Source: an uncultured Prevotella sp.
GTDB taxonomy: Bacteria; Bacteroidota; Bacteroidia; Bacteroidales; Bacteroidaceae
Length of the DNA stretch: 34,400 bases
Assembly: GCA_946404405.1 (NCBI GenBank)
Contig: CAMJDL010000036.1
Location: 1 to 34,400, forward strand
Direction of reading: 5' to 3'
Part shown: positions 15,214-24,862 of the stretch, piece by piece
Layout: every line of letters starts with the position of its first letter
How positions within the stretch are numbered: the first letter of the stretch is position 1
Program-made: the position numbers and the translations under genes
The notes under the pieces: model-generated
The model's input: the letters and a program-made list of their open reading frames with translations, nothing else
Database searches by the model: none
What the model was told of the DNA's origin: nothing

Positions 15214-16764
15214 TTAATGAGTCTTTTGTTGTTCGCCACCATTACTTAATGAGCGGACATATTTCATAAAACCGTCGATGAGATTGATACGCTGCTGATT
15301 GGGTGTCATGATGAGCGATGCACCGTTCTGGAACTGCATCATGGTGGGCTTACCTTCCTCGAACACGGGCCAGTTGGGCAGCCCCTTTCCGTTAGGATTC
15401 AGCGTCTTGGCAAAGTTCACCCAATATTGCTGCATCAGGTCTGCGACCTTCTTCTCCTGAGGGTACTTCTTAGCCACTTTGTCAAACGCACCTGTCAGAT
15501 ACATCATGTCGTCGGCATGGGCGGCACCACGGCGATTGCCCTGGGCATAGACGGTAGTATCAGACTTCTGGGCAAGGTATGCCGTATAGACAGGACTCTT
15601 ACCTGTCTGTTTCTGTAAGGTGGCCCAGGCATAGGAAGGCCATCCGAAGCTTACGTCACGTACAAAGTCGCGCATACTGAACAAACGCTCTTCGTCGGTC
15701 GAACCAGGATAGCAGGCTTTCGCGCTGTCGGACCATTGGCCAGGCAACTGACTAAACTGCTGTTCATACTGCTCGGCATTCACCGATGCATAGGCTACAG
15801 CACCCTCATCGCTGTTGTGCATAATTAGCACGGGCACATCGTTATATTTGCCTTTCTCGTAAAGGTCGTAAATAGGTTCGGGTATGACATAGCCATCGAC
15901 GATAGGCGTACAAGCAGGGAAATTCACACCATTGCCCGTCAGTTCCTTGGCATCCATCTGGCGCATCTCAGCGATGGAGGTTTTCTTCAGCTGACTCATA
16001 AACATCTGTCCAACCATCTGGGCCATCTCTTGATTAACCACATTCGTTGGCGATATAAAGCCACCGCTCTGACTGATGCAGGCACGGAACAAGCCCTTGG
16101 CCAGGGGCGAGGCACAGAGGATGTGACAACTCATGGCGCCAGCAGATTCTCCAAAGATGGTCACCTTCGCAGGGTCTCCACCAAAGTTCCTAATGTTACG
16201 CTGCACCCATTTTAGGGCGAATATCTGGTCGAGGATACCGTAGTTGCCGGAGTGGCCGTCCGACTCCTTGGCCAGATCGGCATGTGCCATAAATCCTAAT
16301 GAACCAGCGCGATACTCGATGGCTACTGCGACAACACCCTTGCGGGCCAGGCTCTGCCACAAGTCGCCACCATAGTGCTCTGTTGCAAAGCCGCCGCCAT
16401 GTATGAATACCATGACAGGCAGGCCGTCGTTGATGCTCTTGGCTGGCGTGGTCACACTCAGATAGAGACAGTCCTCGCTCATCATGTCGTACTTCACGTA
16501 ACTCTTTTCAGGCTGTGGGGGCCATTTTGCCACATCCTCCGCTTTCAACACACCCCTCCAAGGCTTGGCGGGCTGTGGTGCCTTCCAGCGCAGGTCGCCC
16601 ACAGGTGGCGCTGCGTATGGAATGGCTTTATACACGGCGAGGTCCGTCCCATCAGGCGTACCCTCGACATCTCCTGTTTCTACATGCGTTTTCAGTAACG
16701 GCTGAGCTTCTGCAGCCACCATCGTCATCAGTCCGCAGACTACTATGAATAGTTGTTTCTTCAT
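15214..16764 (-). CDS. Secreted carboxylesterase, type B family, 516 aa
   Basis: Alpha/beta-hydrolase esterase acting outside the cytoplasm. The signal peptide is MKKQLFIVVCGLMTMVAAEA; the ATG at 16764 is chosen because it gives a clean signal, while an in-frame ATG 51 nt upstream does not. The family entry GIPYAAPPVGDLRW-like segment reads YKAIPYAAPPVGDLRWKAP. The oxyanion hole is HGGGF (about 122-126). The nucleophile is S207 in GESAGAMS, the acid is probably E320 (NSDEGAVAY) and the histidine is H416 (AAHADDMMYLTG). All catalytic elements are present. Substrate is unknown; in gut Prevotellaceae such enzymes often act on acetyl or feruloyl esters. It stands alone between minus-strand neighbours. 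Confidence 0.94.
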   Translation of the reverse strand: MKKQLFIVVCGLMTMVAAEAQPLLKTHVETGDVEGTPDGTDLAVYKAIPYAAPPVGDLRWKAPQPAKPWRGVLKAEDVAKWPPQPEKSYVKYDMMSEDCLYLSVTTPAKSINDGLPVMVFIHGGGFATEHYGGDLWQSLARKGVVAVAIEYRAGSLGFMAHADLAKESDGHSGNYGILDQIFALKWVQRNIRNFGGDPAKVTIFGESAGAMSCHILCASPLAKGLFRACISQSGGFISPTNVVNQEMAQMVGQMFMSQLKKTSIAEMRQMDAKELTGNGVNFPACTPIVDGYVIPEPIYDLYEKGKYNDVPVLIMHNSDEGAVAYASVNAEQYEQQFSQLPGQWSDSAKACYPGSTDEERLFSMRDFVRDVSFGWPSYAWATLQKQTGKSPVYTAYLAQKSDTTVYAQGNRRGAAHADDMMYLTGAFDKVAKKYPQEKKVADLMQQYWVNFAKTLNPNGKGLPNWPVFEEGKPTMMQFQNGASLIMTPNQQRINLIDGFMKYVRSLSNGGEQQKTH

Positions 16765-16868
16765 ATCCAATATAGTTTTTTGTGTTATGATTGTTATATA
16801 TTTGACGCAGCACATGCTGAAAAAGTTGCAGCGTAAAAGGGAAAACTGTGTTATTGTAGGGTGAATGG

Positions 16869-17213
16869 TTATTCAAACTCTATCCTTCGGATTGTCAATA
16901 TGCAGATTACTATAATGCAAACTATTAATGTCGCAATCGACAGCAGTATCGCTTTCCAGAAATTGTCCTCTACATACCAGATGTATAGCCAGAAGGGGAC
17001 AACGATACTTATGAACCCAGCACAAAAGCAATAATAGAATTTGATGGGTTCCCGTTTTGGATGCAATACCCTATTGCAATTGGGGCATTGAATACTGTGA
17101 TTTGTGCCTTTCAGTAAATACTCGGATATCTGCCGTAGCCCAATCTTTGTGTCACAATGAGGGCATATAGCCTGGTCGTGATTTAGCAATGATTTCATGA
17201 TAGTTTTCTTCAT
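16869..17213 (-). CDS. Zinc-ribbon membrane protein, 114 aa
   Basis: Small membrane protein with a zinc ribbon: CPHC (ICPHCDTKIG) and CPNC (IQCPNCNRVLHPKRE), four cysteines in two CxxC pairs about 25 residues apart. Two transmembrane helices follow (about residues 59-78 and 87-109), then a short basic tail, RRIEFE. Its ATG overlaps the TGA of the TlpA-type gene by 4 nt (ATGA), so translation is likely coupled. A deletion copy of this gene lies on the other side of the TlpA-type gene at 19613-19711. Function unknown. Confidence 0.85.
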   Translation of the reverse strand: MKKTIMKSLLNHDQAICPHCDTKIGLRQISEYLLKGTNHSIQCPNCNRVLHPKREPIKFYYCFCAGFISIVVPFWLYIWYVEDNFWKAILLSIATLIVCIIVICILTIRRIEFE

Positions 17214-19594
17214 TGTTTGCTCATTTTGTTGATAGTATCCAAGAAACTGTTCATGTTCTCGTGGTGGAGCCAGTGGAGGTCGTGGATATTGCCCTTCTTG
17301 TCGATGAGTTTGTAGGTGGGATAACCATTGACACCCACATAGTTCTCGATGGCGGCCTGCTGGTCTGCGGGCAGATTATAGTGTACGCAGTTGGGCCCCG
17401 TCAGGTTGTACTCCTTGATGACGTTCTTCCACGACTCGTCGCTGCTGCGATTAGCCAGATAGAGATACACGATGTCGTAGTCTTTCAAGGCTTCCTTCAC
17501 CTTCCACGACTCCTTGAGGTTGCGCTTGCAGGGGCCGCACCATGTGCCCCAGATGTCGAGATAGACGATACGGCCTTTGTAGGGTTCGATAATCTTGCGG
17601 AAGATCTTCTCGCCGTCGCTCATACCCTCGACATCGGTCGATGGACGCAGACTGGCAGCATTAGCAATGTCTGAATTCTCAAGGGCGACGTACTTGTCGT
17701 TGATGGTCTTGACGGCGCTTAAGGCGGCAGACAGATGAACGTGTTGCTCAAAGAATTCTTGTACAGCGGGAACAAGTGGCTTGCGCGTCTGGTCGATCTG
17801 CCTATAGAAATGATGAGCCAGAGCAAGTTCCTTCAGGTTCTGGTCGGCCCCCGTAGCGTCAAGCGCATTCAGAATCTTGTAGCACTCGAAGAACGGCGCC
17901 TCGTCTTGCAGCACCTTCGCCACGTCTTCGCGATTTAATAGGGCGTTACGCTGCTGAATAAAGTCTTGTTGATTAAACTTCTGTACCTCCACGCTATCGA
18001 TATTGAAAATGTCGTCGATAGCCGTAGCGCCAGCATCCGTTCGCGCCTTGAACTGAGCAGTTAAGAACGCCTTATAGCTGGCGGCATAGCGGTCGAACAG
18101 GGCCAGTTCGTCATCGGTAATAGAAACTTTCCCCTCGGCCCTGTTTTTGCGAAGTACTGATGAGAATAGGGCGTCGCTGACATAGATGGTATATCCGCCA
18201 GCAGGAACGGCATAATCCTTTTGAGACATGTGGTCGACATAGTCGCGCATGAAGGTCGAAAAGGGACGCTGAAGGGTGTAGGGCTTGGGCACCTTCTGCC
18301 ACAGCTCGGTGGTTACAAAGTCCATATATTCCTTAGGCATTTGGCGCTTTAAATCGTAGCGGGCCTGCATCATCGACTCGCCCTGACCTGTAATGAAACA
18401 ACCCTTGAGGTAGTTGATATAGCGCTGTGAGAGGTTGGGGCGCTGTGCAATGTGCGCTTCGAGTTCAGCCCTCTTTGCATTGCAGATGCTATCCATGTTG
18501 GCCTTGAACTGCATGGCACTCTGGTTCTCCTCAATACGTGGATAGCCCCATTTGTCAGGATAGGCCACAAGTTCATTCTGCACACGAGCATCATCACCCA
18601 TAAAAAGCTTCTGACCTGTCTTGAAGTCGTTGAGGAAGAAATAGGTCTTACCCGGTTCCAAGACAACACTCACGGTAGAGCGTTGCAGGTCGAGATATGC
18701 TTCCGTGGTGTTGAGCACGGGGAAACGGAGGGTGAAGCGCCCCAGCGAGTCCATCTTGACATAGAACTTCTGCTGTTCGTCCATAAGCAGATTCGCGATA
18801 TTGACCTCAAATTCGCGGCTTTGTTTCCAGGCTTGCTTAGGCATATCCTTCAGCCAGCCAACGAGGGTCACGCTGTCGGTACTATAGCCGTTGTCGACAA
18901 AGTCCTGACGCAGGTCCTTCGTAGGATAGTCGGGCAAAGAAGCAGTAGTGATGGGGCTGCAGACGATGGGCCTCTCATGACCAATGGTGATGTTACGCTT
19001 ACCCTTCTTCAGCTTATCCACCTTAATGACGGTGTTGTCGCTGAGTGTCAGGGTATAGGCATCCTTCTTCTCCGTCTGGTTAGCGATGTCCCATACCTTA
19101 TTATTATATATAACATGGTTGGGGGTAAAACCGATGAGCCAGTCGCCTGTGCCATCGTTGCGCCAGTAGGTGTCGGTGATACCGTCGGGCATGTCGTCGG
19201 CACTGCGAATGTTCAGGTACATCCATCCGCCTGGCTCAATCACGTTCATCACCTTGGTGTCCTGTGGTACAGGGGCAAAGACCAGCGTGAAATCAAACAC
19301 ATCGCTAGTCAGCGTATATCGATTGTCGAGACCAATCACAGTGGCATCCTTGATGGGATACTGCTTACCGCCAGCCTCTAAATAAGTGGCTTTGGCAATC
19401 TCTATCCAAGAGCCGCCACGATACATGATACGCAGGCCCACTTCCGTACGGTCGGGGTATATTCCCACTTTCGTGACCTCACTCCGTGCCACATTGGTAT
19501 AGCCGACGACCACGTTGTTCCATGTCTTTACACTCTTAGCCGCCATAGTCAGACAGACCAAGGCCAGCAACATAGTTGATAATAGTTTTTTCAT
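17210..19594 (-). CDS. Large TlpA-type thioredoxin-domain protein, 794 aa
   Basis: Exported protein with a C-terminal thioredoxin fold. A signal peptide (MKKLLSTMLLALVCLTMAA) leads to a beta-rich N-terminal region (about 25-180), then a DUF4369-like segment and a long helical middle. The C-terminal TlpA/AhpC-like domain begins around residue 665 and has the redox motif WCGPC at about 685-689 (IWGTWCGPCKRN), with the cis-proline region NGYPTYKLID later. It is likely a periplasmic or surface thiol-disulfide protein. The size is well above ordinary TlpA (about 180-400 residues), matching the extended Bacteroidetes type. It overlaps the zinc-ribbon gene by 4 nt and follows a deletion copy of that gene by 18 nt. 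Confidence 0.9.
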   Translation of the reverse strand: MKKLLSTMLLALVCLTMAAKSVKTWNNVVVGYTNVARSEVTKVGIYPDRTEVGLRIMYRGGSWIEIAKATYLEAGGKQYPIKDATVIGLDNRYTLTSDVFDFTLVFAPVPQDTKVMNVIEPGGWMYLNIRSADDMPDGITDTYWRNDGTGDWLIGFTPNHVIYNNKVWDIANQTEKKDAYTLTLSDNTVIKVDKLKKGKRNITIGHERPIVCSPITTASLPDYPTKDLRQDFVDNGYSTDSVTLVGWLKDMPKQAWKQSREFEVNIANLLMDEQQKFYVKMDSLGRFTLRFPVLNTTEAYLDLQRSTVSVVLEPGKTYFFLNDFKTGQKLFMGDDARVQNELVAYPDKWGYPRIEENQSAMQFKANMDSICNAKRAELEAHIAQRPNLSQRYINYLKGCFITGQGESMMQARYDLKRQMPKEYMDFVTTELWQKVPKPYTLQRPFSTFMRDYVDHMSQKDYAVPAGGYTIYVSDALFSSVLRKNRAEGKVSITDDELALFDRYAASYKAFLTAQFKARTDAGATAIDDIFNIDSVEVQKFNQQDFIQQRNALLNREDVAKVLQDEAPFFECYKILNALDATGADQNLKELALAHHFYRQIDQTRKPLVPAVQEFFEQHVHLSAALSAVKTINDKYVALENSDIANAASLRPSTDVEGMSDGEKIFRKIIEPYKGRIVYLDIWGTWCGPCKRNLKESWKVKEALKDYDIVYLYLANRSSDESWKNVIKEYNLTGPNCVHYNLPADQQAAIENYVGVNGYPTYKLIDKKGNIHDLHWLHHENMNSFLDTINKMSKQ

Positions 19595-19612
19595 ATATAT
19601 ATTACGTTTAAA

Positions 19613-19711
19613 TTATTCAAACTCTATTCTTCGGATTGTCAATATGGTATCACAATGAGGGCAAACGGCTCGGTCGTGATTAAGCAATCCGGTAATGACT
19701 GTTTTATTCAT
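19613..19711 (-). pseudogene. In-frame deletion copy of the zinc-ribbon gene, 32 aa
   Basis: An intact 33-codon frame encodes the N-terminus MNKTVITGLLNHDRAVCPHC and ends DTILTIRRIEFE. Compared with the 114-aa protein at 16869-17213, it keeps the first 22 or so residues (LLNHDQAICPHCDT) and the last 10 (ILTIRRIEFE), and lacks about 80 residues covering the second CxxC and both membrane helices. DNA identity is high on both sides of the join. The deletion is exactly in frame. It may be a silent remnant, or a translated mini-protein with one CxxC. It lies between the XRE regulator and the TlpA-type gene in the same direction. Confidence 0.75.
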
Positions 19712-19729
19712 GTCATTTGGTTTTAATGA

Positions 19730-19939
19730 TTATTCGTCTCTATATTCCAATATATCTCCTGGCTGGCAACCCAGTTCGCGACAGATGGCCTCGAGGGTGG
19801 TGAAGCGTACGGCCTTGGCCTTGCCCGTCTTCAAGATCGAGAGGTTGGCCAGCGTGAGGCCGACCTTCTCTGCCAATTCGCTGAGTGACATTTTGCGCTT
19901 GGCCATCTCAACGTCGAGATTTACAATAATTTGTCCCAT
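19730..19939 (-). CDS. XRE-family HTH regulator (YozG type), 69 aa
   Basis: Single-domain DNA-binding protein. An HTH_3/HTH_26 fold is seen: LAEKVGLTLANLSILKTGKA (helices 2 and 3), then TTLEAICRELGCQPGDIL, typical of this short class. It lies 6 nt after a DUF2975 membrane protein gene; this pairing is a recurrent one, and the membrane protein may modulate the regulator. Palindromes near the operon promoter (20457-20471 and 20512-20527) are candidate autoregulatory sites. Confidence 0.92.
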   Translation of the reverse strand: MGQIIVNLDVEMAKRKMSLSELAEKVGLTLANLSILKTGKAKAVRFTTLEAICRELGCQPGDILEYRDE

Positions 19940-19945
19940 AGGTCC

Positions 19946-20428
19946 TTAAATCGTTAATTCCTGTTCTTCCTTCAACTTCTGAGCATCTTTCAAAATCTTG
20001 GGAGTAAAGAAGTAGCCGATAATCATCCATAATGCAGGTCCCGTGTACAACGTGTGAATCATTCTTGGGAAATTTTCAAGGAACTGGGGCTCAACCTGAT
20101 TATAGACGTTTTCGCTGAAGATGCCAGCCCAGCCGTAGTAGATCAGTGCCGAAATGCCCAATAGTAAATACAACCTGACACACCACTTCGAGTACTGCTT
20201 ATGAATATAGGTAAGGAAGGACATCAGCATGAAGATGCAGAAGAAATAGCTCTTGGCAATATTCTCTATCAGATAGATGAGGTTCTGATAATAGTCATAG
20301 TTCGTAGTGGCCGCCTGCATACGCTTGACGTCGCCCACCATAAGAAATACCACATAAGCTGCCAGAATCAGCATAAAACCCGTTCCAATCAGGTTCTCAC
20401 TCTTGCAAAAAAACTCTTTAATTTTCAT
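19946..20428 (-). CDS. DUF2975-family membrane protein, 160 aa
   Basis: Integral membrane protein with four predicted helices (about residues 14-32, 58-76, 84-102 and 126-144) and a charged C-terminal tail (KILKDAQKLKEEQELTI). The overall layout and its position immediately upstream of a YozG-type XRE regulator fit DUF2975. Role unknown; probably a membrane partner or sensor for the regulator. First gene of a likely operon running to the zinc-ribbon gene, with a -7 box at 20474-20481. Confidence 0.85.
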   Translation of the reverse strand: MKIKEFFCKSENLIGTGFMLILAAYVVFLMVGDVKRMQAATTNYDYYQNLIYLIENIAKSYFFCIFMLMSFLTYIHKQYSKWCVRLYLLLGISALIYYGWAGIFSENVYNQVEPQFLENFPRMIHTLYTGPALWMIIGYFFTPKILKDAQKLKEEQELTI

Positions 20429-20456
20429 TGTCTTTTATTGTTTTATTTGGTTTATT

Positions 20457-20527
20457 TATCGAATTTCGATATGCAAAAGTAGATATTCTTTTTGAACCAA
20501 CCAAATAAAATCGATAAAAGTTTATCG
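20457..20527. promoter_or_regulatory. Candidate operators of the DUF2975/XRE operon
   Basis: TATCGAA-T-TTCGATA (20457-20471) lies at the expected transcription start, and CGATAAA-AG-TTTATCG (20512-20527) lies about 30 bp upstream of the -7 box. Both are perfect 7-bp-arm palindromes sharing TATCG. Confidence 0.45.
20474..20481 (-). promoter_or_regulatory. -7 promoter element for the DUF2975/XRE operon
   Basis: The reverse strand reads TACTTTTG, matching TAnnTTTG, 45 nt upstream of the ATG at 20428. Confidence 0.55.
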
Positions 20528-20540
20528 TTTTTCAATAAAT

Positions 20541-22040
20541 TTAACGATTGGACTTAGAACTATTCCTTAATGGTATGATGCTGGTGGCTGTGGTGCCCAC
20601 GAGTTCGAACTGATAGGGCCATTGGTCATCGTTCTTGATGTTCTCGTCCCATTGGTGCTGGATATAGGTCGACAGCGCTGGAGAAATGACGAGGAACATG
20701 CGCTTGGTGCCTGTAGGAACCTTAGTAGTGATATCCTCAGTCACTTCGTCCGTACCTTTGCCATGCACGGTATGGTCGTTGTAATATTCGCGAGTGCCGT
20801 CGTTTTTCAGGAATACGTAGCCTACACGGAAGCCTCGAGCCGATGCCATATTGACATAGTTGTATTTCGTCACACCTGCTCTGACCAGCGCATTGGCATT
20901 GCCATTGTTGTACTCTCCAGGATCGGATGCATTAAGATTGCAACCGGGTATGAGGGCAGTAAATCGTGTGATAATGGTTGTTCCTGCTGTCGGAACAGAA
21001 AGCTCTATCACGTTGAAGCCTGTGCTTTGCGGTGTACTGGCATAAGCTACCTGATACTTATTATTACCTAATTGTACGGCACGATAGTCGAATTTTCCGA
21101 TGTAGTTGTCACGATAAGGAGCTGTAGCCTCAAAGTCGTAAGTGGCGCAATGCAAGGCATAGTCGAAGTAGAGTTCATAAAACGCCTCGGCTGAGAGCCC
21201 CTTCAGTTTCATCAGGGCCTGGTTGAAGTCAACGGCTCCCGTCATAGGCTGTTTCCACACCTGTGCTATGGTTGTTATGTCGTTGTAGTGTTGGCAGAGG
21301 TAATAATGGAACCAGTAGCTCTGGTATCGCATCCATTCATGGGAGAAGGCGTAGTTGGCATTATTGCCGAAGAGCGGATAGCTCTGGCTGAACATCATTG
21401 ACGGATTAGCCTGATTGGCCTGCCATTGGGCGGTTTGTTCCCAAATCGTCTGGCCGTTGCTAATAGGCAGGTGGAAGCCCGTGCCGATGATCGATGAGGA
21501 GGCATGCCTGTAGTTGGCTGCCTCGGCATAGCACATATAATGGAAGGAATGGCCCACCTCGTGTGCCAGTGCGTGTCCGGCAGGTTTCACTGTGGCAGGG
21601 TTGAGCCACAGAGCGCTGCACTCAAAATCGTAGCCAGCACCATAGCAGGTCCACGTGGTGGTATAGTTCATCAGGATGAGAATCTTGTACTTGTTAAGCA
21701 TGTTGCTGCTCGAGAACCCCAACTTGTTGACGTTGAGGCTGTAGCAAGTTTCTGCCACCTGCAACACGGCATCGGCGTCAAACGTCATGGACGTTCCGTT
21801 AAGCGAAGGGGCCTTGCTGGGGTCACTGCCGAATCCTTTTTGCCAGAAGATAATACAGTTGTCAGTCTCTTTACAGCGTTTGAACGACCATTGCAGTTCA
21901 CTGTTGCCGTCTTCTGTGTATTCTCCTGTCGTGGCGTTATATCTCCAACTGTTTGGTATATATACAACTTTCTGTGCATGAGCTGTAAAAGTAATGCTCA
22001 TGCCCAGGCATAACATCATCGACAAGATTAATCGTTTCAT
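20541..22040 (-). CDS. Secreted zincin-like DUF6055 protein, 499 aa
   Basis: Exported protein with a signal peptide (MKRLILSMMLCLGMSITFTAHA). The central domain holds a metallopeptidase-type motif HEVGH at about residues 160-164 (ALAHEVGHSFHYM), with a downstream WEQTAQWQA helix whose Glu could be the third zinc ligand (gluzincin style). I assign it to DUF6055 from memory of this arrangement. The C-terminal part, about 330-490, is beta-rich and may be a carbohydrate- or protein-binding domain. Whether it is an active peptidase is not shown. It ends in a charged tail, RNSSKSNR. It is monocistronic by appearance, between alaS upstream and the DUF2975 operon. Confidence 0.82.
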   Translation of the reverse strand: MKRLILSMMLCLGMSITFTAHAQKVVYIPNSWRYNATTGEYTEDGNSELQWSFKRCKETDNCIIFWQKGFGSDPSKAPSLNGTSMTFDADAVLQVAETCYSLNVNKLGFSSSNMLNKYKILILMNYTTTWTCYGAGYDFECSALWLNPATVKPAGHALAHEVGHSFHYMCYAEAANYRHASSSIIGTGFHLPISNGQTIWEQTAQWQANQANPSMMFSQSYPLFGNNANYAFSHEWMRYQSYWFHYYLCQHYNDITTIAQVWKQPMTGAVDFNQALMKLKGLSAEAFYELYFDYALHCATYDFEATAPYRDNYIGKFDYRAVQLGNNKYQVAYASTPQSTGFNVIELSVPTAGTTIITRFTALIPGCNLNASDPGEYNNGNANALVRAGVTKYNYVNMASARGFRVGYVFLKNDGTREYYNDHTVHGKGTDEVTEDITTKVPTGTKRMFLVISPALSTYIQHQWDENIKNDDQWPYQFELVGTTATSIIPLRNSSKSNR

Positions 22041-22066
22041 CGTTATTTGTTTTGGTTTATAAAATT

Positions 22067-22101
22067 AGAGTGCAGTACGCCATCATGATGTACTGCACTC
22101 T
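22067..22101 (-). terminator. Hairpin downstream of alaS
   Basis: AGAGTGCAGTAC (22067-22078) pairs perfectly with GTACTGCACTCT (22090-22101) around an 11-nt loop. On the minus strand it is followed by TAATTTTAT, so it probably ends the alaS transcript. Confidence 0.65.
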
Positions 22102-22119
22102 TTATCTTTGCGATGTTGT

Positions 22120-24783
22120 TTAGAGGTTGGCTAAGGCGATAACCTTGTCGACAGCAGCGCTAAGGCCATCAACACTCTTACCACCAGCCTGTGCGAAGTG
22201 GGGCTGACCACCGCCGCCGCCTTGTATCAGCTTGGCAGCCTCGCGAACCATCTGACCAGCATTCAGTCCGTGTTCGCTGACCATATCGTCGCTCATCATG
22301 ATAGAGAGCTGAGGCTTGTTGTCAGCATGGGTACCCAGTACACAGAGCAGAGAACCCTCGACAGCAGCACGAATCTTAAAGGCCAGGTCCTTGGCAGCAG
22401 CAGGCGACATGGGCAGAACGGCAGAAACCACCTTTACGCCATTCACCTCGCGAGCCTTGTCTACCAGTTGCTTGGCAGCACGCTCCACAGCCTGAGCCTG
22501 GAAACCTTCAATCTCTTTCTTCATCGAATCGTGCTCCTCAATATACTTGCGGATAACGCCCTGCAAATCCTTGGCATTGTTAAAGAAAGCCTTCACGGCA
22601 CGCAGCATGTCCTCTGTCTGATACAGAAGCTCTTCGCACTCCTTACCAGTTTTGGCCTCGATACGACGAATGCCGGCAGCAACGCTACTTTCAGAGATAA
22701 TCTTGAAGAATCCGATGCGACCTGTCGATGTGGCGTGGATACCACCACAGAGCTCACACGACGGACCAAAGCGCATCACACGAACCTTATCGCCGTATTT
22801 CTCGCCAAACAGGGCAATGGCACCCAACTTCTTGGCCTCTTCCATAGGCATATCGCGATGTTCGTCGCGAGGCAAGTCCTGACGAATCATGTCGTTCACC
22901 ATGCGCTCTACCTCACGAATCTGCTCGTCAGTAACCTTCTCGAAATGAGAGAAGTCGAAGCGCAGTGTGTCAGGGCTTACAAACGAACCTTTCTGCTCCA
23001 CGTGGTCGCCCAGTACCTGCTTCAAAGCATAGTCGAGTAGGTGAGTGGCGGTGTGGTTGGCAGCCGAAGCGTCACGTTTGTCAGTATCGACACAAGCCAT
23101 AAACTGGGCAGCAGGATCCTTAGGCAACTGCTTCACGATATGGACGGTCTGACCATTCTCACGCTTCGAATCGATGACCTCGATGGTCTCGTTCTCAGAG
23201 ACGAGTACACCCTGATCGCCTACCTGTCCACCCATCTCACCATAGAACGGGGTGGCAGAAAGTACGATCTCGTAGAACTCGTTCTTCTTCTGCGTCACCT
23301 TACGATAGCGCAGAATCTCGCACTCGTATTCCGTGTAGTCGTAGCCCACGAACTGCTGTTCGCCGGGTTTGAGCTCTACCCAGTCACTATTCTCGACAGC
23401 AGCGGCATTACGGGCACGCTCCTTCTGTTTCTGCATCTCGACATTAAATTGCTCCTCGTCAACGGTGAAGCCATTCTCACGACAAATCAACTCTGTCAAG
23501 TCGAGGGGGAAACCATAGGTGTCGAACAAGCGGAAAGCCTGTACGCCATCCAACTGGTTCTTGCCCTGAACCTTCAGTTCCTCCATAGCCTTGTCGAGCA
23601 ACGAGATACCCTTGTCGAGGGTGCGCAGGAATGAGTCTTCCTCTTCCTTAATCACCTTGGTAATCAGTTGCTGCTGAGCCTTCAGTTCAGGGAAAGCGTC
23701 GCCCATCTCATGAACGAGGGTGGGGACGAGCTTATAGAGGAAACCGTCCTTCTGTCCGAGGAAGGTGTAGGCATAGCGTACGGCACGACGCAAAATACGA
23801 CGAATCACATAGCCTGCCTTGGCATTCGAAGGCAGCTGACCATCAGCTATCGAGAATGATACAGCACGCAGGTGGTCTGCACAAACGCGCATGGCGACGT
23901 TGATATTGTCCTGCTCCTTGCTAATAGGACTAACCGTCTCTTCCTCGAAAGTGAAGTACTTTAGTCCAGTGATATCCTGCTCAGCCTTGATGATGGGTTG
24001 GAACACGTCTGTGTCATAGTTGGAGTGCTTGCCTTGCATCATGCGCACCAAGCGCTCGAAGCCCATACCGGTATCGATGACATTCATAGAAAGCTTCTCC
24101 AACGAGCCGTCAGCCTTGCGGTTGAACTGCATGAACACCAGGTTCCAAATCTCGATAACCTGTGGGTCGTCTTGGTTAACCAGTTCACGACCAGTCTTTC
24201 CACTTGCGGCCTTCTGCTCAGGAGTACGAGAGTCGACGTGAATCTCAGAACAGGGACCGCAGGGACCTGTATCGCCCATCTCCCAGAAGTTGTCGTGTTT
24301 GTTACCGTTGATTATATGGTCCTCAGGCACATGCTTGGCCCAATATTTGGCAGCCTCGTCATCACGAGGAATGTTTTCTTCGGGTGAACCTTCGAACACC
24401 GTTACATACAAATCCTCAGGATTCAGCTTGAGCACATCTACCAGATACTCCCAAGCCATGTCGATGGCGCCCTCCTTGAAATAGTCGCCAAACGACCAGT
24501 TGCCCAACATCTCGAACATGGTGTGGTGATAGGTGTCGTGACCTACCTCTTCCAAGTCGTTGTGCTTACCGCTGACGCGCAGACACTTCTGGGTGTCGGC
24601 ACGACGACGAGGCTCTGGGTCGCGAGTACCCAGAATAATATCTTTCCACTGGTTCATACCCGCGTTGGTGAACATCAGCGTGGGGTCATCCTTGATAACC
24701 ATCGGTGCAGAGGGCACGATGGCATGTTGCTTCGACTCGAAAAACTTCTTGAATGAGTCGCGAATCTCGTTGGCAGTCATCAT
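22120..24783 (-). CDS. alaS: Alanyl-tRNA synthetase, 887 aa
   Basis: Charges tRNA-Ala in the cytoplasm. The N-terminal class II catalytic core begins [20 protein letters not shown], with [19 protein letters not shown] (motif 1 region) and [15 protein letters not shown]. The editing domain carries the zinc motifs HTATHLL (HxxxH) and CELCGGIHA (CxxxH). The C-Ala domain ends with [15 protein letters not shown]. Length matches the family. ATG at 24783 is chosen because the frame upstream (to 24921) would pass through the promoter and repeat array. Its -7 box is at 24813-24820, divergent from rmuC. Confidence 0.98.
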   Translation of the reverse strand: MMTANEIRDSFKKFFESKQHAIVPSAPMVIKDDPTLMFTNAGMNQWKDIILGTRDPEPRRRADTQKCLRVSGKHNDLEEVGHDTYHHTMFEMLGNWSFGDYFKEGAIDMAWEYLVDVLKLNPEDLYVTVFEGSPEENIPRDDEAAKYWAKHVPEDHIINGNKHDNFWEMGDTGPCGPCSEIHVDSRTPEQKAASGKTGRELVNQDDPQVIEIWNLVFMQFNRKADGSLEKLSMNVIDTGMGFERLVRMMQGKHSNYDTDVFQPIIKAEQDITGLKYFTFEEETVSPISKEQDNINVAMRVCADHLRAVSFSIADGQLPSNAKAGYVIRRILRRAVRYAYTFLGQKDGFLYKLVPTLVHEMGDAFPELKAQQQLITKVIKEEEDSFLRTLDKGISLLDKAMEELKVQGKNQLDGVQAFRLFDTYGFPLDLTELICRENGFTVDEEQFNVEMQKQKERARNAAAVENSDWVELKPGEQQFVGYDYTEYECEILRYRKVTQKKNEFYEIVLSATPFYGEMGGQVGDQGVLVSENETIEVIDSKRENGQTVHIVKQLPKDPAAQFMACVDTDKRDASAANHTATHLLDYALKQVLGDHVEQKGSFVSPDTLRFDFSHFEKVTDEQIREVERMVNDMIRQDLPRDEHRDMPMEEAKKLGAIALFGEKYGDKVRVMRFGPSCELCGGIHATSTGRIGFFKIISESSVAAGIRRIEAKTGKECEELLYQTEDMLRAVKAFFNNAKDLQGVIRKYIEEHDSMKKEIEGFQAQAVERAAKQLVDKAREVNGVKVVSAVLPMSPAAAKDLAFKIRAAVEGSLLCVLGTHADNKPQLSIMMSDDMVSEHGLNAGQMVREAAKLIQGGGGGQPHFAQAGGKSVDGLSAAVDKVIALANL

Positions 24784-24812
24784 TTTATTCGTCTTTTTTG
24801 AAAATTTGGGTG

Positions 24813-24820
24813 CAAAGGTA
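24813..24820 (-). promoter_or_regulatory. -7 promoter element for alaS
   Basis: The reverse strand reads TACCTTTGCAC, a perfect TAnnTTTG element, 29 nt upstream of the alaS ATG. Confidence 0.6.
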
Positions 24821-24829
24821 CAAAAAAAA

Positions 24830-24857
24830 GTGAAAAGTGAAAAGTGAAAAGTGAAAA
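24830..24857. repeat. (GTGAAAA)x4 array between the alaS and rmuC promoters
   Basis: Four perfect tandem copies of GTGAAAA. They fill the space between the two divergent -7 boxes (24813-24820 and 24863-24870), where the -33 elements of both promoters would fall. Confidence 0.9.
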
Positions 24858-24862
24858 ATTTG

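Noticed and set aside
18452..19381. 309-codon plus-strand frame opposite the TlpA-type gene
   Set aside because: No domain or signal seen; the opposite strand carries a coherent exported thioredoxin-type protein.
22103..22110. Plus-strand TATCTTTG downstream of alaS
   Set aside because: It would transcribe antisense into alaS with no gene following; probably chance or part of the terminator surroundings.
22198..23634. Long plus-strand frames (280 and 197 codons) opposite alaS
   Set aside because: alaS is unmistakable on the minus strand; the antisense translations show no family features.
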